64,000 nt of DNA from Candidatus Enterosoma merdigallinarum (GTDB taxonomy: Bacteria > Bacillota_I > Bacilli_A > RFN20 > CAG-288). The first letter of the stretch is position 1, and each line of letters starts with the position of its first letter. The DNA is taken from NCBI GenBank assembly GCA_018714385.1, contig DVNL01000002.1, positions 91,619-155,618 on the forward strand, written 5' to 3'. This document shows positions 57,357-64,000 of this stretch, piece after piece. Both the position numbers and the translations under genes were made by a program. Below the pieces are notes generated by a model. That model was given only the letters and a program-made list of their open reading frames with translations. It was not told the DNA's origin and ran no database searches.

Positions 57357-59128
57357 TCTTTTCCCTCCTCCTGAAGGCGATAGATATCCTGATAGATGCG
57401 GTTCTCTTTCAAAAGGTCGTCATTCTTTCCGATGCCGTCGACACGTCCCTCGTTCAGGACGATGATCGTATCGGCATCCTTGATGGTGGACACCTTCTGG
57501 GCGATGACGATCTTGGTCATGTCCGGGAGGCGTGTCCGGAGGTTTTCCTTGAGCCGTCCTTCGGTGATCCGGTCCAGGGCGGAGAAGGAGTCGTCGAGAA
57601 TCAGGATCTTCGGCTTTCTTAGCAGGGCCCGTGCGATGCAAAGGCGCTGTCTCTGCCCGCCGGAGACGTTCGTCCCGGATTGGCCGATCGGGGTGTCCAG
57701 GCCGAAAGGAAGCTTGTCGGCGACGAAGTCCTTCGAACAGCAGATGTCCAAGGCATCCCAGAGATCCGCATCTGTCGCCTTCGGGTTTCCCCAGAGGAGA
57801 TTGTCCCGGACGGTTCCCGAGAAGAGGCGGGGGCTTTGGAAGGCGATTGCGATGCTTTCCCACAGATGGGCGAGGCGGTATTGACGGATGTCCTTCCCGG
57901 AGGCGAGAATCCCGCCTTCATCGACGTCATAGAATCGTTCAAGGAGATAGATGAGGGTCGATTTGCTGCTTCCGGTCTGTCCGATGATGCCGGCGAAGGC
58001 ACCGGAAGGGATATCGAAGGACACGTCCTTGAGGACAGCGCTTTTTTCGCTCTTTCCGTAACGGAAGGAGACATTTTGAAAAGAAATAGAACCATTTTCA
58101 ACGATATTTTCTGGATCGCCAGTATCTTTGATTTCGCTTTCTGTCTCCATAACTTCCTTGACTCTCGACAAGGAGGCTTCCGATCTTGTGAAAGACATGA
58201 AAACGTTTGAGACCATGTTCAAAGAAGCCAAAAGCTGTGCGACATAGCTGAGGAAGGAGGCCATGTCGTTGATGAAATCGGCATCCTTTGCCGTCAAAGC
58301 GAGGTTTCCTCCGACCAGCAGGATGCCGATCGTGCAGGAATAGGTCATGAACTGCATGATGGCCTGATTGTAGGCGATGAAGCCGAGGGATCTCTTGCTT
58401 GCGGAGGCGAGGTTTCTGTTGACCTTGGCGAATTTCTCATTTTCGTATCCGGCCTTGTCGTTGGCCCGGATCAAACGCATGGCGATGAGACTTTCCTGCG
58501 TGTCGCGGTTGATGTCGTCCAAGGCCTTCTGGACCATGATGAAGCGGGGCCTTGCCCGGATGGCCATGAAGATGAGAAGGCCGGCCATGACGGGAAGGAT
58601 GACGGCGAAGACGACGGAGAGCCTTGCGGACATGGTGATGGCAAAGGCCAGGGCGAAGATGAGCTGTATCGGGGCGCGCAATAGCGGACGGAGGACCTGA
58701 CAGAACGTGTCGGAGAGAATCTGAATGTCGTTTGTCAGTCTCGTGACCAGAGAATTCGTCCGGAATCCGTCGATGTTCCGGAAGGAGAAAGCCTGAATCT
58801 TCCGATACTCCGCCTTTCTCAGCTCATAGCCGAGAGCCCTTCCCGTCCTGGCGGTGAAACGCGCCGTGATGATGCCGAGGACGAGGGCAAGGAGGGCGAA
58901 GGCGACCATGATTCCGCCGATGAGAAGGACGAAATCCAGATGAAGGGTGTAAAGCACTTCTCCGTCTTTTTCGTATCGGTCCATGCCGTTGCTGAGAAGC
59001 AGGTTCATCAGGAAAGGAATGGATATTTCAAGGCCGCATTCCGCCATGATGGCAAAGCAGGCCAAAAACAGACTCCCCTTGTTGGGGCGAAGATAGTCCC
59101 ACAATCGAAAACGGCCCTTGTTGTTCAT
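57341..59128 (-). CDS. ABC exporter half-transporter, subunit 1
   Basis: From the ATG at 59128, MNNKGRFRLWDYLRPNKGSLFLACFAIMAECGLEISIPFLMNLLL, it has about 595 residues. The ATPase has Walker A GQTGSSKST (Ser in place of the usual Gly at one position), signature NVSGGQRQRLCIARA and Walker B ILILDDSFSALD, where the catalytic Glu after the aspartate is replaced by Asp. That is typical of the degenerate site of a heterodimeric exporter, with subunit 2 carrying the intact Glu. The tracked start is 62 codons further upstream, through the promoter. First gene of a three-gene operon. Confidence 0.9.
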   Translation of the reverse strand: MNNKGRFRLWDYLRPNKGSLFLACFAIMAECGLEISIPFLMNLLLSNGMDRYEKDGEVLYTLHLDFVLLIGGIMVAFALLALVLGIITARFTARTGRALGYELRKAEYRKIQAFSFRNIDGFRTNSLVTRLTNDIQILSDTFCQVLRPLLRAPIQLIFALAFAITMSARLSVVFAVILPVMAGLLIFMAIRARPRFIMVQKALDDINRDTQESLIAMRLIRANDKAGYENEKFAKVNRNLASASKRSLGFIAYNQAIMQFMTYSCTIGILLVGGNLALTAKDADFINDMASFLSYVAQLLASLNMVSNVFMSFTRSEASLSRVKEVMETESEIKDTGDPENIVENGSISFQNVSFRYGKSEKSAVLKDVSFDIPSGAFAGIIGQTGSSKSTLIYLLERFYDVDEGGILASGKDIRQYRLAHLWESIAIAFQSPRLFSGTVRDNLLWGNPKATDADLWDALDICCSKDFVADKLPFGLDTPIGQSGTNVSGGQRQRLCIARALLRKPKILILDDSFSALDRITEGRLKENLRTRLPDMTKIVIAQKVSTIKDADTIIVLNEGRVDGIGKNDDLLKENRIYQDIYRLQEEGKECLPA

Positions 59129-59134
59129 AGTTGC

Positions 59135-59163
59135 ATTGTAAAGAAAGCGTAAAAGGAATTCAA
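59135..59163 (-). promoter_or_regulatory. Promoter of the ABC exporter operon, 6 nt before ATG
   Basis: TTGAAT and TACAAT separated by exactly 17 nt; TACAAT is 6 nt before the ATG at 59128. This is the clearest complete promoter that implies a leaderless mRNA. Confidence 0.75.
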
Positions 59164-59204
59164 CGTGCTCAGGCATACGTGTGGAAAGAAAACTTGTTTC
59201 GATG

Positions 59205-59211
59205 GTATAAT
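59205..59211 (+). promoter_or_regulatory. -10 box of the rubrerythrin gene
   Basis: GGTATAATG lies about 30 nt before the ATG, with CGGAGGT in the leader. The start codons of the exporter and rubrerythrin are divergent. Confidence 0.5.
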
Positions 59212-59240
59212 GACTTTGTTCACGGAGGTAAATCAGAACG

Positions 59241-59795
59241 ATGAAAGATTTGAAGGGTACCCAGACCGAGAAGAATCTCCAGGCCGCCTTTGCCGGAGAG
59301 AGCCAAGCCCACACGAAGTATCGCTATTATTCCGAAGTCGCCGCCAAGGAAGGCCACGCCGAATTCGCCGAGCTTTTCCTCGAGACGGCAAAGAACGAGA
59401 GCGAGCATGCCGAGCTCTGGTTCAAATATCTCCATGGCGGAAGCATCCCCACCACCGAAGTCAACCTTGAGGATGCCGCTTCCGGCGAGAACTACGAGCA
59501 GACCGAGATGTATCCCGAGTTTGCCAGGGTCGCCAGGGAGGAAGGATTCCCCGAGATCGCCGCGAAGTTCGAGATGGTCGGCAAGATCGAATCCCGCCAC
59601 GAAGCCAGATACAAGGCCCTCCTCGAAGCCCTGAAGACGGACAAGCTCACCATCAAAGATGGCGTCGTCGTCGTCTTCAAGTGCCAGGTCTGCGGCCATG
59701 TCCACGTCGGCAGCACCGCTCCCAAGGTCTGCCCTGTCTGCGGCCACAAGAACACTTTCCTTCCCGAAACCCTCTATTACGATTGGAAGGCCTAA
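59241..59795 (+). CDS. Rubrerythrin
   Basis: A peroxide-reducing di-iron protein of anaerobes. 184 residues. The diiron helices carry LQAAFAGESQAHTKYRYYSEVAAKEGHAEFAELFLETAKNESEHAELW and, later, EIAAKFEMVGKIESRHEARY, giving the expected E...ExxH pairs. The C-terminal rubredoxin domain has CQVCGHVHVG and CPVCGHKNTF, the four-Cys iron site. The full domain set indicates an active peroxidase. It has its own promoter and terminator. Confidence 0.96.
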   Translation: MKDLKGTQTEKNLQAAFAGESQAHTKYRYYSEVAAKEGHAEFAELFLETAKNESEHAELWFKYLHGGSIPTTEVNLEDAASGENYEQTEMYPEFARVAREEGFPEIAAKFEMVGKIESRHEARYKALLEALKTDKLTIKDGVVVVFKCQVCGHVHVGSTAPKVCPVCGHKNTFLPETLYYDWKA

Positions 59796-59816
59796 GCCCG
59801 TTTCCATTGAAGTTTT

Positions 59817-59844
59817 GCCGCCGGTCTGAAGGCCGGCGGCTTTT
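59817..59844 (+). terminator. Intrinsic terminator of the rubrerythrin gene
   Basis: GCCGCCGG-tctgaagg-CCGGCGGC followed by TTTT. Confidence 0.85.
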
Positions 59845-59858
59845 CGTTTCGAGATGTC

Positions 59859-59874
59859 ATGAAAATATTTTCAT
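59859..59874. promoter_or_regulatory. 16-bp perfect palindrome upstream of the LacI-type gene
   Basis: ATGAAAATATTTTCAT reads the same on both strands and lies just upstream of the -35 box at about 59880. It is a possible operator, but it lacks the central CG typical of LacI sites. Confidence 0.5.
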
Positions 59875-59879
59875 CCTTA

Positions 59880-59909
59880 TTGATAAAAAAGGTCTTTCTA
59901 ATCTATAAT
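59880..59909 (+). promoter_or_regulatory. Promoter of the LacI-type regulator gene
   Basis: TTGATA and TATAAT (59904-59909) separated by 18 nt; AAGGAGG lies 7 nt before the start codon. Confidence 0.7.
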
Positions 59910-59945
59910 TGACATAAGTATTTGCTTGTTTAAGGAGGCGTGCCA

Positions 59946-60959
59946 ATGGAAGAAAACAAGAGAATGTTCAAGGACCGTGTCACCATCTATGAGGTCGCCA
60001 AGGTAGCCGGCGTTTCTTTGGCTACGGTTTCTCGCGTCATCAACAATCATCCCAATGTGACAGAGAAGACCAAGAAGGCAGTCAAAGAGGCGATAGCCCG
60101 TCTCGGCTACAAGCCTTCCGCTTTGGCCCAGGGCCTTGCCAATTCTCGCAGCACCAACATCGGCATCATGATTCCTTCCACGGGCTATGCCTATGTTTCC
60201 AACATGCTCGACGGCATGATCGACATCGCGAAGATCTATGGCTATGTCACGTCGATCTTCATCACGAAGAGGACCAAGGAGGATGCGGCCCAGGTCATCG
60301 AGTCGCTCATCAAGAGCCATGTCGACGGCGCTGTCATCTATGACGATGAACTCGGCACGGACGAAATCCGTTCCATCCAGAACTACCATATCCCTCTCAT
60401 CGTCATCGGGCACGACATGTCCGGCGATTCCCTCGGATCCATCATCGTCGAGTACAAGGATCCCGTCATGGATGTCGTCAAGGAGCATCTGCTGGCCGGA
60501 AACGACGACGTCTATGTCCTGGACATCGTCAACGAAGGCAAGATGGTCGACGATATCCGCAACGGCCTCTCCGATTTTGCCCAAGCCAACGACAAGCATA
60601 TCAATCTGCTCAAGTTCAACGATTCCTATGGCATCGTCTATGCCGGGATGAAGGAATTCTTCCAGACGCACAGAAGCGGCTATTTCGTCGCTCCGAGAGA
60701 TTCCCTTGCCGCGGCTATCGTCAATGCGGCCCTGGAGAGCGGCCTGCGGGTTCCCGAGGATGTCCAAGTCCTCGCCGAGATCGGCTCGAAGTATTCTTAC
60801 ATCATCCGTCCGCAAATCTCCTCTTTCTCCATCGACATGTTCAAGGTTGGATCGATCGCCGTCCGCATGCTGACGAAGCTTCTCAACGATGCTTCCTCCC
60901 TCAAGGAAAAGACTTTCCGCATCCGCGCCAAGTACAACAAGAGGGAGACGACGAAGTAG
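59946..60959 (+). CDS. LacI-family transcriptional regulator (CcpA-like)
   Basis: 337 residues. Helix-turn-helix VTIYEVAKVAGVSLATVSRVINNHPNVTEKTKKAVKEAIARLGYKPSALAQGLA is at about 12-65, with the hinge helix at its end. The periplasmic-binding-like domain follows (TNIGIMIPSTGYAYVSNMLDGMIDIAKIYGY...). It is CcpA-like in the DNA-binding part; the effector region (PRDSLAAAIVNAALESGLRVPEDVQVLAEIG) is typical for the family. The GTG at 59940 could also start, but AAGGAGG favours the ATG at 59946. The single-gene context gives no sugar; a global catabolite regulator is possible. Confidence 0.85.
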   Translation: MEENKRMFKDRVTIYEVAKVAGVSLATVSRVINNHPNVTEKTKKAVKEAIARLGYKPSALAQGLANSRSTNIGIMIPSTGYAYVSNMLDGMIDIAKIYGYVTSIFITKRTKEDAAQVIESLIKSHVDGAVIYDDELGTDEIRSIQNYHIPLIVIGHDMSGDSLGSIIVEYKDPVMDVVKEHLLAGNDDVYVLDIVNEGKMVDDIRNGLSDFAQANDKHINLLKFNDSYGIVYAGMKEFFQTHRSGYFVAPRDSLAAAIVNAALESGLRVPEDVQVLAEIGSKYSYIIRPQISSFSIDMFKVGSIAVRMLTKLLNDASSLKEKTFRIRAKYNKRETTK

Positions 60960-60986
60960 TCTTCCGAAACGAAGGAGGTGTCTTCG

Positions 60987-62717
60987 ATGTCTTTTTTCCC
61001 TGTTTTCCTTCTCGATACGGTCTCGACGGTCCTTCTGAGCACCCTCATCCCCCTTTTCGTCATCGGTCTCGGTCTCGGCCTCTTCTTCTTTTTCCGCAAG
61101 AAGTTCCTTTCCGGCTATGAAAGAATGGCCGGGGAATATCGGACCTACCACGACCTTCTGACTTCGTCTTCCAAGAACATGGTCAACCGCCTCAAGGCGC
61201 TCGGCGAATATTCGCCTTCTTTCCTGAGCCTTTATCAGGAACGGAGCAAGCAGTATGACGATATCCTCCAAGGAAGGGACAGGTCTCTTTCCCGGTCTTT
61301 GGAGAAGCTTCGCAAGATGCGCGAGGAGAAGAACTTCAAGGCCTTCAAGGATCTCGCCTCCGAGACCCAGATCGCCTTGGACGACTACGAGAAAGCCGTG
61401 TCGACTTTCAACGAGGATCTCAGCAGCCTTCTCAGGGACGATATCGATACCCGGGAAAGTTCCCTCGCTTCCAAGACCATGCTCCGCCGCATCCGCGACT
61501 TCTATGCTTCCCACGAAGACGAACTTAGACCTTTGAAGGAAAGCTTCTTGGCCCTTTTCGAAAATGCGGAAGGCATATTCGAACGCTTCGAGGACGATGT
61601 CAATCAGGCCCGATTCAAGGAAGCCCGGGCCCTTCTTCCCCAGATCACGTCCGTCCTTTCCGCCGTCATCGCCATCATGGACGACCTGCCCTCCTTGGTG
61701 ATGCAGGTCGATGTCGTGATTCCCCAAGCCCTGGAGACGATGGAACAGGACTATTCCGCGATGCTGAAGGAAGGCTATGTCTTGGACTATCTCAATGTCA
61801 CCGAGACGGCATCCGATATCCGTCGGGGCCTCGATGACATTCGAAACAGGCTTTGCCTTCTCGATACCGCCGGAGTCAAGAATCGGCTGGAGAAGATGCA
61901 GAACACGATTGCGGAGATCCAGGCGAAATTCGCCGAGGAGAAGAGAGCGAAGCAAAGCTTCCTCGGCAATCAGACGGCCTTCTCCGATGCCTCCTATGAA
62001 CTCGAGAAGAAATACAGCCGCTGCATGAATCAGCTCGGCGAATATCGAAAGACCTACGTCCTCGACAGGAAGTACGTCGATCAGATGTATGCCATCAAGG
62101 ACGACATCGAGAGGATCGGCTTCCTCAAGAGGGACATCGATTCCTATGTGGACACCAGCGAGAGACGACCTTATACGCTCATCACGAAAAGAATCGAGGA
62201 CATGCAGTCGGAGATGCAGAAGGTCCAGAGGATCCTGGACGATTATCTTTTCTATCTCGACTCCCTCAAGAAGGACAGCCAGGCGATCTATCAGGGACTG
62301 CGCGATGCCTTCCTTCTTTTGAAGAAGGCCGAGAGGCAGATACGCGAGATCAACGTCCCCTCCGTCACAGAGGCCTACAAGGACCGTTTCCTTTCCCTTT
62401 ATGCGCAGGATGCCGAGATCGACGGCATCATCCTTTGCGCTCCCGTCGATGTTTCGAAGGCGAAACAGCTTTTCCTTCCTTTCAAGGATGCATGCGACGC
62501 TTTCGTCCGCGACGTCGAAAAGAAGTATTCGGATTGCAAGAAGGCGGAGCAGTCCTTCGTCTACGCCAATGCCTTCCGCATGGAATTCACGGACAGCCGT
62601 CCTCTTCTGGTGACGGCGGAAAAGGCGTTCAACGAAGGCGACTTCGATAGGGCAAGCGACGAGGCCCTCAGGGTCGTCCGGCTCTTCTCGTCCAAGAACG
62701 GCTCGAAGAATGACTGA
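60987..62717 (+). CDS. ezrA: EzrA-like septation ring regulator
   Basis: EzrA is a membrane-tethered spectrin-like protein that controls FtsZ ring position in Firmicutes. 576 residues: one N-terminal membrane helix (about 12-35), then nearly continuous coiled coil with repeated helical bundles, e.g. KLRKMREEKNFKAFKDLASETQIALDDYEKAVSTF. The length matches EzrA (about 560-575), and so does the position before an iscS-thiI pair, seen in many Firmicutes. The ATG at 60987 has AAGGAGG 8 nt before it; a GTG at 60978 is the tracked start. Confidence 0.8.
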   Translation: MSFFPVFLLDTVSTVLLSTLIPLFVIGLGLGLFFFFRKKFLSGYERMAGEYRTYHDLLTSSSKNMVNRLKALGEYSPSFLSLYQERSKQYDDILQGRDRSLSRSLEKLRKMREEKNFKAFKDLASETQIALDDYEKAVSTFNEDLSSLLRDDIDTRESSLASKTMLRRIRDFYASHEDELRPLKESFLALFENAEGIFERFEDDVNQARFKEARALLPQITSVLSAVIAIMDDLPSLVMQVDVVIPQALETMEQDYSAMLKEGYVLDYLNVTETASDIRRGLDDIRNRLCLLDTAGVKNRLEKMQNTIAEIQAKFAEEKRAKQSFLGNQTAFSDASYELEKKYSRCMNQLGEYRKTYVLDRKYVDQMYAIKDDIERIGFLKRDIDSYVDTSERRPYTLITKRIEDMQSEMQKVQRILDDYLFYLDSLKKDSQAIYQGLRDAFLLLKKAERQIREINVPSVTEAYKDRFLSLYAQDAEIDGIILCAPVDVSKAKQLFLPFKDACDAFVRDVEKKYSDCKKAEQSFVYANAFRMEFTDSRPLLVTAEKAFNEGDFDRASDEALRVVRLFSSKNGSKND

Positions 62718-63846
62718 AATCTATTTCGACTGTGCGTCGACGACGCGTCCCGAAAGGGAGGTGCTCGACGTTTTTCAACGCGTGAGCCTGGAAGACTACG
62801 CCAACGCCGCTTCCACCCATGCCATGGGAAATCGGGCGGACAGGCTTCTTGAAAAAGCCAGGTCCCAGGTCGCGTCCTACTTTTCGCTTTCGCCGCAGGA
62901 AGTCATCTTCACTTCCGGAGCCACGGAGGGAAACAACCTGGCCATCAAAGGCGTCGCCTATCATTGCCGCTCCTGGGGAAGAAAGCTGATCACGACAAAG
63001 GCGGAGCATCCTTCCGTTCTCAATGTTTTCCGGGAACTGGAGAAGGAAGGCTTCCAAGTCGTCTATCTCGATTATGGGAAGGACGGAAGACTAAATATGG
63101 AAGCGCTTGAGTCCTCCCTGGACGAGCACGTCTCCCTCGTCGCCGTCATGGCCGTCAACAACGAGACGGGATATGTCTTCGACACCAAGAAGGTCTACGA
63201 CATCGTCCATGCCAAAAGCCGGGCGAAGCTTCTCGTTGACGCCACGCAAGCCATTGGAAAGGAAAGCCTTTCCGACATCGCCTACGATCTTCTGACCTTT
63301 TCCGGCCACAAGATCGGCGGATTGAAAGGCTCGGGCGCCCTTCTCCGCCGGAAGGATGTTCAGCTTGATGCCCAGATACTCGGCGGCGGCCAGGAATTCG
63401 GCTATCGCTCCGGCACGGCTCCAGTCCCCTTGGATTGCTCGCTTGCCGCGGCGCTGCGTCTTGCTTTGCGGAGCCTTCCTGAAAGACGGGCGAAAGCCAA
63501 GGCACTCAATTCCTATCTGCGTGATGGGCTTTCCAAAATCGACGAGGTCCTTCTTCTCTCCGACGAGAACGCCACGCCTTTCATCCTTTCCTTCGCCCTC
63601 AGGGAGCACAAAGGATCCATCGTCGCCGAAGCTCTTTCGAACAGGGGAATCTATGTCTCCACAAAGAGTGCCTGTTCCTCCAGGGAGGAAGGGGTCTCTT
63701 ATGTCATTCAAAATGCCGGTTATCCCGAAAGGATCGCCAGGAACGCCATCCGTCTTTCCTTCAGCGGGAAAGAGGACCTGGAAGAAGGAAGGCTGTTCCT
63801 TGAAGGGCTTGGCCAAGTCCTCGACCGGATTCGCAAGGAGGATTGA
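62710..63846 (+). CDS. iscS: Cysteine desulfurase (IscS/NifS-like)
   Basis: A PLP enzyme that takes sulfur from cysteine. 378 residues: IYFDCASTTRP at the start, the PLP Lys201 in LLTFSGHKIGGLKGSGAL, HPSVL (His) near 100, and the catalytic Cys322 in STKSACSSREEG. The C-terminus is the normal small domain. It overlaps ezrA by 8 nt and is followed 3 nt later by thiI, so its sulfur probably goes to 4-thiouridine in tRNA and/or thiamine; Fe-S cluster work is also possible. Confidence 0.93.
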   Translation: MTEIYFDCASTTRPEREVLDVFQRVSLEDYANAASTHAMGNRADRLLEKARSQVASYFSLSPQEVIFTSGATEGNNLAIKGVAYHCRSWGRKLITTKAEHPSVLNVFRELEKEGFQVVYLDYGKDGRLNMEALESSLDEHVSLVAVMAVNNETGYVFDTKKVYDIVHAKSRAKLLVDATQAIGKESLSDIAYDLLTFSGHKIGGLKGSGALLRRKDVQLDAQILGGGQEFGYRSGTAPVPLDCSLAAALRLALRSLPERRAKAKALNSYLRDGLSKIDEVLLLSDENATPFILSFALREHKGSIVAEALSNRGIYVSTKSACSSREEGVSYVIQNAGYPERIARNAIRLSFSGKEDLEEGRLFLEGLGQVLDRIRKED

Positions 63847-63849
63847 AAC

Positions 63850-64000
63850 ATGGCGACCGATATGATCATCGTCTTCTTCGGCGAGCTCTCGACAAAAGGA
63901 AAGAACATCATGGATTTCATCCGCCTTCTCGGGAAGAACATCCGTTCGACCCTGAAGGCGTTCCCCGGCCTGGGCTATGAGATCAAGAAGGACCATATCT
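63850..64000 (+). CDS. thiI: ThiI, tRNA 4-thiouridine synthase (5' end only)
   Basis: The first 50 codons are present: MATDMIIVFFGELSTKGKNIMDFIRLLGKNIRSTLKAFPGLGYEIKKDHI. The stretch (R/F)(Y/F)GEL(S/A)xKGxN is the ThiI N-terminal signature. ThiI uses sulfur from a partner desulfurase, here the product of the gene 3 nt upstream. The C-terminal part, including the rhodanese domain if any, lies outside the window. Confidence 0.85.
   Translation, partial: MATDMIIVFFGELSTKGKNIMDFIRLLGKNIRSTLKAFPGLGYEIKKDHI

Noticed and set aside
59898-61955. 685-aa minus-strand ORF
   Set aside because: Antisense of the LacI-type and ezrA genes and crosses their intergenic promoter; no motifs.

Overview
The window reads as chromosome from a Gram-positive, probably anaerobic and host-associated Firmicutes/Tenericutes-type bacterium that uses the standard genetic code; many genes end in TGA and several stops are TGA overlaps. 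The inference rests on EzrA, AddAB, rpsF-ssb-rpsR, a SipW-type signal peptidase, a lysine riboswitch, rubrerythrin, and a PotA of about 560 residues like the long PotA proteins of Mollicutes. Core genes are GC-rich by eye. Three stretches are clearly AT-rich: about 3.9-4.6 kb, 14.5-17.05 kb and 29.75-32.0 kb.

Layout. 0-8 kb: pyrophosphatase (cut by the left edge) with a LemA-like gene, IspD-type cytidylyltransferase, glucose-6-phosphate isomerase, five tRNAs (Val, Tyr, Gln, Lys, Leu), a membrane protein and a GH2 beta-galactosidase. 8-14.5 kb: a MntP manganese exporter behind a probable yybP-ykoY riboswitch, an amino-acid ABC importer behind a lysine riboswitch with terminator, a GT-C-like membrane glycosyltransferase and two small unknowns. 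14.5-17.1 kb: an AT-rich island with a MarR regulator and two radical SAM genes, a palindromic operator on the promoter, three 20-bp direct repeats and the initiator tRNA. 17-24.8 kb: an ATP-grasp protein, the potABCD polyamine operon and a HAD phosphatase.

24.8-39.1 kb, the most unusual region: a ten-gene, tightly packed minus-strand operon. In order of transcription it encodes a small CalY/TasA-like secreted protein, a SipW-type signal peptidase, a membrane-anchored McrB-type AAA+ ATPase, a DUF2357-like protein ending in a zinc ribbon instead of a nuclease, a repeat-rich lipoprotein, two further exported proteins (one very large and AT-rich), an ABC ATPase and permease, and a large beta-helix-like surface protein. 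This looks like a cell-surface or fibre assembly system that has taken over an McrB/DUF2357 pair, and is my candidate for an undescribed system.

39-64 kb: housekeeping: guanylate kinase, 5-formyl-THF cyclo-ligase, Y-family polymerase plus a YolD-like gene, rpsF-ssb-rpsR, a SpoU methyltransferase, HAD plus SRAP protease, glyA-addB-addA, a paired ABC exporter, rubrerythrin, a LacI/CcpA-like regulator, ezrA-iscS and the start of thiI.

A theme across the window is that many first genes of transcripts carry a -10 hexamer (TATAAT, TACAAT or TAAAAT) only 6-9 nt before the start codon and no Shine-Dalgarno sequence, which implies leaderless mRNAs. Genes inside operons carry AGGAGG-type sites.
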